Below are positions 1-5,363 of a stretch of 13,097 nucleotides of DNA, piece by piece. A model generated the notes under the pieces. It was not told the origin of the DNA. It saw only the letters and a list, made by a program, of their open reading frames with translations, and searched no databases. The stretch comes from Pseudomonadota bacterium (GTDB taxonomy: Bacteria > Desulfobacterota > Anaeroferrophillalia > Anaeroferrophillales > Tharpellaceae): positions 1 through 13,097 of the forward strand of contig WFRP01000240.1 in the NCBI GenBank assembly GCA_015486505.1, read 5' to 3'. The position numbers and the translations under genes are program-made. The stretch's first letter is position 1, and every line of letters begins with the position of its first letter.

Positions 1-151
1 CCCAATAACATAGGAGATGGGCTTTCAGCCCCTGCCTTCGGCAATATTCAGCCTGGCTCAGATTGCTTTCTTTCCAGGCTTTAATATGAGTCTGCCAGAA
101 TTTACGTTTTCGCTGGATCTCTGATTCCGGAACTGCAGTTTTCATTGACAC
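1..151 (-). CDS. tnpA: IS66-family accessory protein TnpA, N-terminal 50 residues, cut by the window edge
   Basis: This reading frame was found by translating the minus strand; it runs off the left edge. After a charged start it contains FWQTHIKAWKESNLSQAEYC followed by RRQGL, which matches the N-terminal helix-turn-helix region of IS66 TnpA proteins (W-x-x-H-x-x-A-W-x-x-S-x-L-S-Q-x-E-Y-C). TnpA is needed for transposition of IS66-type elements together with TnpB and the DDE transposase TnpC. AGGAGG sits 6 nt before a GTG at 151 and 12 nt before an in-frame ATG at 145, so GTG is preferred. The C-terminal part is not visible. Confidence 0.75.
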   Translation of the reverse strand, partial: MSMKTAVPESEIQRKRKFWQTHIKAWKESNLSQAEYCRRQGLKAHLLCYW

Positions 152-232
152 AATGTACCTCCTCAAAATTGATTTGGCGCTTTCTATCATGTCACGCTAA
201 CAAAAAAAAGATGCGGTTAATAGGACGCTTAC
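1..232 (-). mobile_element. IS66-family insertion sequence, one end only; continues off the left edge
   Basis: Read on the minus strand, the element begins with GTAAGCGTC (232 down to 224). IS66-family ends characteristically start with GTAA. About 80 nt inside this end lies a tnpA-like start (151), a usual layout for the left end of an IS66 element. The end falls exactly where a toxin gene loses family similarity, which fixes the junction at 232/233. If the insertion was a normal transposition, CATAGACG (233-240) should be the 8-bp target duplication, repeated at the other, unseen end. TnpB, the transposase TnpC and the right inverted repeat lie outside the window, so completeness and activity cannot be judged. 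Confidence 0.75.
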
Positions 233-425
233 CATAGACGAGACGATACCCGCTAGCTTTAAGCTTGATTTTGTAATGATTCTCAAAGCCTGAGAATCTG
301 CTGCTGGGAATATGAGGTGAAATCAAACGTTCTTTAAGTTTTTTCTTGAACTGGCCTTGGATGGAACTATCAAGTTTATTCCATTCTTTGAGGGCGGAGG
401 GTAGGAATTTCAGTTTATAGATCAT
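192..425 (-). pseudogene. RelE/ParE-family toxin, C-terminus replaced by IS66 end
   Basis: The first 64 residues are a RelE-type ribosome-dependent mRNA interferase: the start YKLKFLPSALKEW, a basic helix with FKKKLKERL, then YKIKLKASGYRLVY, which is the central strand pair of the fold. Family members run to about 85-95 residues and continue with two more strands and a C-terminal helix carrying catalytic residues. Here residue 65 onward (GKRPINRIFFLLA) is encoded by the end of the IS66 element, which begins at base 232, and the frame stops at 192. The product is therefore probably non-toxic or unstable. The start overlaps the antitoxin stop by 11 nt, the usual coupled arrangement. The missing 3' part should lie beyond the element, left of the window. 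Confidence 0.8.
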
Positions 426-666
426 CTAAAGAAACTTTTATTGCCAATTTTTTTTCATGTTGACGTTCTTTGACAATCAATCCCAGTTGATGGTCTTCGA
501 TTTTTTCTAGTAGTGCCTCATAAGTGCCGGCCGGGATCAGGTATGCAGTTGGTTTGTTGTGATTGAGGATTGCAATTGGTTCTCCTTGAGATTGTTCAAT
601 CAATGCTGATGGATTTTTCTTCAATTCCGATATGCTGGCAGAACAACTCGCCAATACAGATTCCAT
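415..666 (-). CDS. RelB/Phd-YefM-type antitoxin
   Basis: This 83-residue protein has the plan of Phd/YefM- and StbD-like antitoxins. An N-terminal DNA-binding half (about 1-50) contains ISELKKNPSALIEQSQGEPI and then AILNHNKPTAYLIP, the typical core of the fold. A charged C-terminal tail (about 55-83) would wrap and inhibit the toxin. It is the first gene of the pair and overlaps the toxin start by 11 nt. AGGAGG at 671-676 lies 4 nt before the ATG. The gene is intact although its toxin partner is broken, so it may now act only as a DNA-binding repressor or as an orphan antitoxin neutralising related toxins elsewhere. The superfamily is clear; the exact subfamily name is not. Confidence 0.85.
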   Translation of the reverse strand: MESVLASCSASISELKKNPSALIEQSQGEPIAILNHNKPTAYLIPAGTYEALLEKIEDHQLGLIVKERQHEKKLAIKVSLDDL

Positions 667-727
667 AACACCTCCTTTCAGGGTTAAAATATGACCTTAT
701 TATAGACCTTATTAAGGGTCTTGGCAA
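667..727 (-). promoter_or_regulatory. Toxin-antitoxin promoter with candidate operator repeats
   Basis: On the minus strand, TTGCCA (727-722) and TATAAT (704-699) are separated by exactly 17 nt, a near-consensus sigma-70 promoter. AATAAGGTC occurs twice in tandem, once inside the spacer and once just downstream of the -10 box, and the spacer also holds the near-palindrome GACCCTTAATAAGGTC. Binding of such repeats by the antitoxin, with autorepression, is how this family is usually controlled; that step is inferred. The ribosome binding site AGGAGG (671-676) completes the leader. Confidence 0.75.
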
Positions 728-750
728 GTTTGTTATAGTTTCTGCCCACA

Positions 751-783
751 CCCCAGGCCCTTGACTTCGTAGCCGGCGGCGAA
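751..783 (-). pseudogene. Relic of a nucleotide-sugar dehydrogenase C-terminus
   Basis: Translated on the minus strand, this stretch encodes FAAGYEVKGLG, identical to 11 residues near the end of the dehydrogenase at 5364-7007. The two DNA copies differ at 5 of 33 bases and every difference is synonymous, so this is a diverged gene copy rather than a chance match. Similarity is lost on both sides, with an in-frame stop just upstream at 790-792, so only a scrap remains. Confidence 0.65.
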
Positions 784-801
784 GCTGAATCAGGGCCGCG
801 T

Positions 802-932
802 CCGGTAAATTTAGATCAGGAAGGAGCGGGCTTAGGCTTCGCCCCTCTTGGAGTTAATAGTTAATTGGGGTCAGAGTAAAATTAAATTCAAATCGAGAAG
901 GTGCGAGCTTAGGCTTCGCCCCTCTTTACCGG
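802..932. repeat. Composite repeat unit: inverted CCGGTAAA ends enclosing a 43-bp direct repeat
   Basis: The unit is bounded by CCGGTAAA (802-809) and its exact complement TTTACCGG (925-932). Inside, 807-849 and 884-926 are direct repeats that match at 37 of 43 positions and share GCTTAGGCTTCGCCCCTCTT. Between them lies the GGGGTCAGAGTAAAATTA repeat. No open frame of note crosses it. It resembles a small non-autonomous element or a nested insertion, but I recognise no named family. Confidence 0.5.
861..885 (+). repeat. GGGGTCAGAGTAAAATTA dispersed repeat, single copy
   Basis: This 25-bp A/T-flanked sequence shares its 23-bp core with the two inverted ends of the small element at 7055-7226. 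Here it stands alone in one orientation, between two 43-bp direct repeats. Its recurrence several kilobases apart marks it as a dispersed repeat. I have an impression that such sequences accompany REP-type (Y1) transposases, but no such gene is in the window. Confidence 0.6.
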
Positions 933-981
933 TGCCCGGCTTTACATGTCGCTGGGGAACACAAATGTCAAGCCCGGCACC
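931..981. repeat. Long imperfect hairpin (REP-like palindrome)
   Basis: Arms at 931-947 and 965-981 pair as GGTGCC/GGCACC, GGCTT/AAGCC and ACAT/ATGT, interrupted by a C-C and a T-C mismatch, around a 17-nt loop. Just after it lies the perfect palindrome TGTTACGTAACA (992-1003), flanked by direct repeats of CACTCCTTG (981-989 and 1002-1010). The hairpin has no T-tract, so it does not look like an intrinsic terminator for either neighbour. A REP-like extragenic element is the simplest reading. Confidence 0.5.
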
Positions 982-1053
982 ACTCCTTGGTTGTTACGTA
1001 ACACTCCTTGCAAGTTAATTGGCACGGAAGAAGCCGAAGAGTTGATTGGGGGG

Positions 1054-2136
1054 TCAATTAATGGCTTTATAGCTTTTATAGGCTTGTTTGATTCCATCTT
1101 CGAGGGTAAATTTCGGTTTCCAACCTAAGGCTGTGAGCTTTGCGACATCGAGAAGTTTTCGCGGGGTGCCGTCGGGTCTGGTGGGATCGAAATTAATGCC
1201 GCCGGAGTAACCGACGACACGGCGGACGATTTCAGCAAGTTCTTTGATGGTATGGTCGCTGCCGGTGCCGATATTTATAAGTTCGGAAGACTGAGAATTA
1301 AACATGATAAAGTGCAGGGCATCGGCAAGGTCATCGACGTAGAGAAATTCCCGTCTGGGGGTGCCGGTGCCCCAGAGATTAACGTTGTTTGATGGTTTGG
1401 TTGGAGAGGGCAGTGGTTTCCCGGCGCTGCCGGCGCCATTAAGAGTGTGGCCGTTAAAGACGGCAATCCGCATCAGGTTTGCGTAAAAATCGTCGGGGAT
1501 CAGGCCGTAAGTTTCGGCATCGGCAGCCAGGGCCCGGTTATCACCGGCGGCGGCGAGTTTGGCGAGATGGAATTTACGGATCATGGCCGGCATAACGTGG
1601 GAGCTTAAGAGATCGTAGTTGTCCTGAGGGCCGTAGAGATTGGTCGGCATTACCGGGACAAAATTGGTTTTATGCTGGCGGTTAAAAGCGCGGCACATCT
1701 CGATACCGGCGATTTTGGCAACGGCGTAAGCTGAGTTGGTGGGCTCCAGGGGGCCGGAAAGAAGATAGTCCTCACGCATCGGTTGCGGGGCTAAGCGCGG
1801 ATAGATACAGGAGCTGCCGAGAAAGAGAAGTTTTTCCACTTTATATTCGGCGGCGGCGCGGAGGACATTATTTTGAATGGCAAGATTATCGTAAATAAAA
1901 TCGGCGGGCCGGGTGTTATTGGCATGGATGCCGCCGACTTTGGCAGCGGCCAGGAAGACAAAGGCCGGTTTTTCGGCGGCGAAGAAATTATCGACGGCTT
2001 TTTTATCGGTCAGATCGAGTTCGGCACGGGTGCGTAAGAGCAGGTTATCATAGCCCACATTCCGGAGACGGTGAACAATGGCCGAACCGACAAGGCCGCG
2101 ATGGCCGGCGATATAGATTTTTTTGGTTTTTGTCAT
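1054..2136 (-). CDS. fcl: GDP-L-fucose synthase (GDP-4-keto-6-deoxy-D-mannose epimerase/reductase)
   Basis: This short-chain dehydrogenase makes GDP-L-fucose from the Gmd product by 3,5-epimerisation and NADPH reduction in the cytosol. From the ATG at 2136 the 360-residue protein shows the cofactor loop AGHRGLVG (10-17), GSSCIYP with Ser109 and Cys110, the Tyr137-x-x-x-Lys141 pair in SAYAVAK, His180 in SSHVMP, and the signature WGTGTPRREFLYVDDLADA. The family is usually near 310-325 residues. The excess is an insertion at about 194-252, between the helix ending KFHLAK and the WGTG strand, which I recall seeing in some relatives. An upstream in-frame ATG at 2148 is possible; neither start has a good ribosome binding site, and 2136 fits the family N-terminus better. 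gmd lies 5 kb upstream on the same strand. Confidence 0.93.
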   Translation of the reverse strand: MTKTKKIYIAGHRGLVGSAIVHRLRNVGYDNLLLRTRAELDLTDKKAVDNFFAAEKPAFVFLAAAKVGGIHANNTRPADFIYDNLAIQNNVLRAAAEYKVEKLLFLGSSCIYPRLAPQPMREDYLLSGPLEPTNSAYAVAKIAGIEMCRAFNRQHKTNFVPVMPTNLYGPQDNYDLLSSHVMPAMIRKFHLAKLAAAGDNRALAADAETYGLIPDDFYANLMRIAVFNGHTLNGAGSAGKPLPSPTKPSNNVNLWGTGTPRREFLYVDDLADALHFIMFNSQSSELINIGTGSDHTIKELAEIVRRVVGYSGGINFDPTRPDGTPRKLLDVAKLTALGWKPKFTLEDGIKQAYKSYKAIN

Positions 2137-2467
2137 TGAAACACCCATTTGTTTTTCAGTAATCCTCCAGAAATCCTCTCACAGCAGCAGACTCACACAG
2201 ACGAAACCACAGGCAAAATACTTGTTTATTTCCCCGTCATTTCTTGTAAATATTCGGTTTCACTCGGTTTGGCGGTAAAGTCACAAAAAAATAAACAAAC
2301 TTTGCTTCGCCTGCGCCCGACGACGGAAGTGCCCCTGGGGTGCTGCGCACGGGGACTAAATTGAATTCTGTCCCCACACCAGGGTAGTTTGGAACGGTAG
2401 CCGAATATTTACCATTTCCACTTGCAAACGTTCTGTATTTTCTCTACATTGTTCTTTCAATCACCAA
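2137..2467. other. Intergenic region between the helicase gene and fcl, with a GGGGAC inverted repeat
   Basis: No convincing gene is present on either strand. GGGGAC (2351-2356) and GTCCCC (2370-2375) form a 6-bp inverted repeat around an A/T-rich 13-nt centre containing GAATTC. This looks like another small extragenic palindrome. The fcl promoter should lie here if fcl is not co-transcribed with the helicase gene, but I could not pick a convincing -35/-10 pair. GGAGG at about 2164-2168 is 15 nt from the upstream ATG of fcl, further than usual. Confidence 0.5.
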
Positions 2468-5176
2468 TCAAAATCCCGGCAGTTTGAACTTCATCGTTAC
2501 TTCTCCGGTCTTCCTGTCAACCGTAACTGATTGTCCGTCGGCCATAAGTTTTTTACCGGTTGCCATCTCCATCAGGCCGCTCAGGAAACCAATCCCCTGA
2601 TTCAATGTATTCTCCATCGCCGCAGCCGATGGCGGCTGACTTGCACCCGGCGTATCCTCAACCGGATCATTTCCCGGTGCGGAAATAACTGCGGCAACCG
2701 GCAGGTCATTTTCTTCAGCAATTTCTTCGAGCGGCAATGAAACACTGCTCTCTTCGCCGCGTACGGTTCCCAGGTCCGAAGCCGACGATGCCACAAAGTT
2801 TTCCGTCATCCCGGCCTGAGTTTCATTCTGCGACTCAAACCTTTCGGCCTCTTCCAGAACAAAAGGCGAAACCATTTTCTCAATCTGTTCGATCATGGTT
2901 GAGCGGCCTTTGGCGGAGAAATCGACTTCATCGGTGATATCCGACTCATTCAGAACCGCATCAAAAAGTGCCTCTTTCACCACGATTCCGGAAGCAATAC
3001 GCTCTTCAATTGAACCGGTGGAGATCAGGTTGAAAACCGTCAGGTTACGGTTTTTCTGTCCGATCCGGTGAATCCGCCCAATCCGCTGATTCTTCTTGGC
3101 CGGGTTCCAGGGTAGTTCAAAATTGATTACGGTATCGGCCATCTGCAGATTCAGCCCGGAACCACCGGCTTCAGTTGAAAGAAAGACCAGACAATCAGGA
3201 TTATCAGAAAATTCATCGATCAATTTGCCCCGGTTTTTAACCGCCACCTTGCCGCTCAAACGAACATAGCCGATATTTTTCCCTTTAAGGAAATTCTCGA
3301 TCAGATGCAGCATCGTCGTCCATTCAGAAAAAATAATAATCTTGCGTTTATTCCCGATAATATCGAGTTTTTCGAGCAGAATTTCTTCAAGCTCATCAAG
3401 TTTTGGCGAAATATTGGTCTCTTTATCAATCAGATAAGTCGAATTGCAGACCATACGCATACTCGTCATAAGTTGAAAAATACGCTGCATATCGTAGATT
3501 GTTTTGTGTTTTTTACCAAGATACATAGTCAGTGACCGGGCAAAACCGGCATGCATCTCGGCTTGTTCGCGGCTCAACTGAATCGGCACCGTAATCTCGG
3601 TCAATTCCGGCAACTGCGATAGAACATCCTTTTTACAACGGCGAATAACCACATCGGCAAGCCGCTCTTTTAAAGCCTGCAGGTTGAAATAGCCAGTAAT
3701 TTTGTTCTTTTTACTTTTATCAAAGTAGCAGTGCTGCATTGAAAATTCCCACAACGGGGCCAGCAGCTCGGGGTCAACAAAATTCATCACCGAATAGAGA
3801 TCAATAAGACGATTTTCAATCGGAGTACCGGTAATTACCAGCGCATGCTTACGCGGAATCGATTTGACCGCCGAGGCGGTTTTGGTTTCATAATTTTTAA
3901 TCCGCTGGGCCTCATCGAGAACGACCAGATCGGGAGGGTAATTTTTTATAATTGTTACATCCCTGAGTACCGCCTCATAATTAGCGATCAAAAAAAAGGC
4001 ATCGCTTTTTTTATAGAGTTGGTAGCGCTCTTGCTTAGGCCCCTCAACAATCAAAGCCTTGGCCGATGAAAACTTCTCAATCTCCTTTTTCCATTGATAT
4101 TTCAAGGAAGCCGGACAGATCACCAGAGTCTTTTTAAATCCAAAGAGCTCTTTTTTCATAAGAGCTATGGTTATCGCCTGTAAGGTTTTGCCCAGCCCCA
4201 TCTCATCAGCGATAATTACCCCTCTTTTACATACCGCAAATTCAACTCCCTCCTTCTGATAAGGGAAAAACTCGGCTTTGATCGATGAATAATCAGGTTT
4301 AAATTCGGCTCTTAGTTTCCGGTTCTGCAGTTCATCAAAGTAGCTCTCAATCTTCAACCGCACCTCGGGTCGAACCAGAATCTTCTTATATTGTTCCGCC
4401 TGGTTGAGAAAGTCAAGAAAGTCGCCATATTGCTGGGGCCGGATAAAGGTGTTGTCGGAAAAATATTTCTCTACCAGTTGTTTGATTTCTGCCGGCATGG
4501 GACTGCTCTGAAAAAAGGTTATATTATAGTCGTTTAACGGATCGCAATAGATCTCAAGAAAAGGATAATCCTGTTCAAGCAGCAATTTTTTGCAGGAAGG
4601 CTTCTTCTTGATTTGACGAACAGCGAAAAGCAGATGTTTACAGGTTCCCAGTTTATTGATTTTAAAATCCGGACAACTGCAATAGCCCCGGCTCTTGGCA
4701 AAATCACGTATGCTAACCTGATAAATCCGCCCGGCGGCGTTTATCACCTTATGGGTTCCATAAATCGTGTCACCGAACTTAATTTTAAAAAACTCCTTTT
4801 CGGAGCGCTCTTGGCGCTCCTGCAAAACCCGGGCTATCATCTCTGAACGTGTGTAGACATTGGTTTCGAGATCCTCTTCCAGGCCGCCGTCCCTGATTTT
4901 CTCATGTATTTTAAGCAGCGCCGCCGCTATATGACTGCAACAGGGGTTGAGAAAACGACAATTACATGAGGTTTGCAAACTTTCTCCGGAAAGATCGATA
5001 ATGACCTTGAAATCATCAAAACGATCCTCAACCGAAAAATTGTAAACATCATTCCGCACCAGGGTCTCAACGCAGAGATCATTCTGCAGAAAATGACGTC
5101 CCCGGCTTTCAATATATTCGCCGGGAAAGTAATCCCTTCGCAATTCGTCTAAATCAGGAAAATGACAAGCCATCAC
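2468..5176 (-). CDS. SNF2-family helicase/ATPase with two N-terminal SWIM zinc fingers
   Basis: Residues 1-190 hold two SWIM zinc fingers, C71-x-C73...C80-x-H82 and C166-x-C168...C179-x-H181, which bind DNA or protein. The SNF2 motor follows: Walker A DEMGLGKT (324-331), a DEAQ box (421-424), TGTP (449-452), STEAGGSGLNLQ (667-678) and the arginine-finger motif QRIGRIHRIGQ (697-707). All key ATPase residues are present, so it should be an active double-stranded DNA translocase. Residues 770-855 are a low-complexity acidic/Ser/Pro linker, ending in a compact tail (860-902) with MATGKKL and VDRKTGEVTMKFKLPGF. Bacterial members are linked to transcription recycling or DNA repair, but the target here is unknown. 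The first codon is GTG, 7 nt after GAGG; the next codon is ATG (5173) and could be the true start. It interrupts the gmd-fcl locus. Confidence 0.92.
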   Translation of the reverse strand: MMACHFPDLDELRRDYFPGEYIESRGRHFLQNDLCVETLVRNDVYNFSVEDRFDDFKVIIDLSGESLQTSCNCRFLNPCCSHIAAALLKIHEKIRDGGLEEDLETNVYTRSEMIARVLQERQERSEKEFFKIKFGDTIYGTHKVINAAGRIYQVSIRDFAKSRGYCSCPDFKINKLGTCKHLLFAVRQIKKKPSCKKLLLEQDYPFLEIYCDPLNDYNITFFQSSPMPAEIKQLVEKYFSDNTFIRPQQYGDFLDFLNQAEQYKKILVRPEVRLKIESYFDELQNRKLRAEFKPDYSSIKAEFFPYQKEGVEFAVCKRGVIIADEMGLGKTLQAITIALMKKELFGFKKTLVICPASLKYQWKKEIEKFSSAKALIVEGPKQERYQLYKKSDAFFLIANYEAVLRDVTIIKNYPPDLVVLDEAQRIKNYETKTASAVKSIPRKHALVITGTPIENRLIDLYSVMNFVDPELLAPLWEFSMQHCYFDKSKKNKITGYFNLQALKERLADVVIRRCKKDVLSQLPELTEITVPIQLSREQAEMHAGFARSLTMYLGKKHKTIYDMQRIFQLMTSMRMVCNSTYLIDKETNISPKLDELEEILLEKLDIIGNKRKIIIFSEWTTMLHLIENFLKGKNIGYVRLSGKVAVKNRGKLIDEFSDNPDCLVFLSTEAGGSGLNLQMADTVINFELPWNPAKKNQRIGRIHRIGQKNRNLTVFNLISTGSIEERIASGIVVKEALFDAVLNESDITDEVDFSAKGRSTMIEQIEKMVSPFVLEEAERFESQNETQAGMTENFVASSASDLGTVRGEESSVSLPLEEIAEENDLPVAAVISAPGNDPVEDTPGASQPPSAAAMENTLNQGIGFLSGLMEMATGKKLMADGQSVTVDRKTGEVTMKFKLPGF

Positions 5177-5220
5177 AAAAAATCCTCAAAACAGGTAATC
5201 AAAATCAAATTAGATAGGGC

Positions 5221-5340
5221 TCAAAATTGATCGTAATGTCCACCAATCGCAAAAATGTAAATATAATTTTCGTCATATTTGTAAATCCAACGGTCTTTTT
5301 GACTTAATCTGCGGGGCCAAAAACCGGAGAGCGCGTGAGA
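5221..5340 (-). pseudogene. C-terminal fragment of a YoeB-like toxin gene
   Basis: Translating the minus strand between the dehydrogenase and helicase genes gives LSGFWPRRLSQKDRWIYKYD, followed by ENYIYIFAIGGHYDQF and a TGA. This matches the C-terminal half of YoeB/RelE-type toxins: L-S-G-x-W-x-R-R, then the R-x-x-Y strand, the final strand, and the terminal G-H-Y that carries the catalytic His and Tyr. There is no start codon. The frame runs back into a stop (TAA, 5341-5343), and beyond it lies the end of the dehydrogenase gene. The N-terminal half and any antitoxin are missing. It is a decayed remnant, not an expressed gene. Confidence 0.7.
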
Positions 5341-5363
5341 TTAGTTTCCGGCTTTCCCCGGCC

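Noticed and set aside
946..1128. 60-codon plus-strand open frame
   Set aside because: It starts inside a hairpin and runs antisense into the 3' end of fcl; it has no ribosome binding site and no recognisable motif.
2149..2364. 71-codon plus-strand open frame upstream of fcl
   Set aside because: The composition is not protein-like, it has no ribosome binding site, and it crosses the GGGGAC palindrome.
5309..5357. Possible intrinsic terminator after the dehydrogenase gene (CCGGA...TCCGG then TTTTT)
   Set aside because: The stem has only 5 bp with an 18-nt loop and overlaps the toxin relic; too weak to list as a feature.
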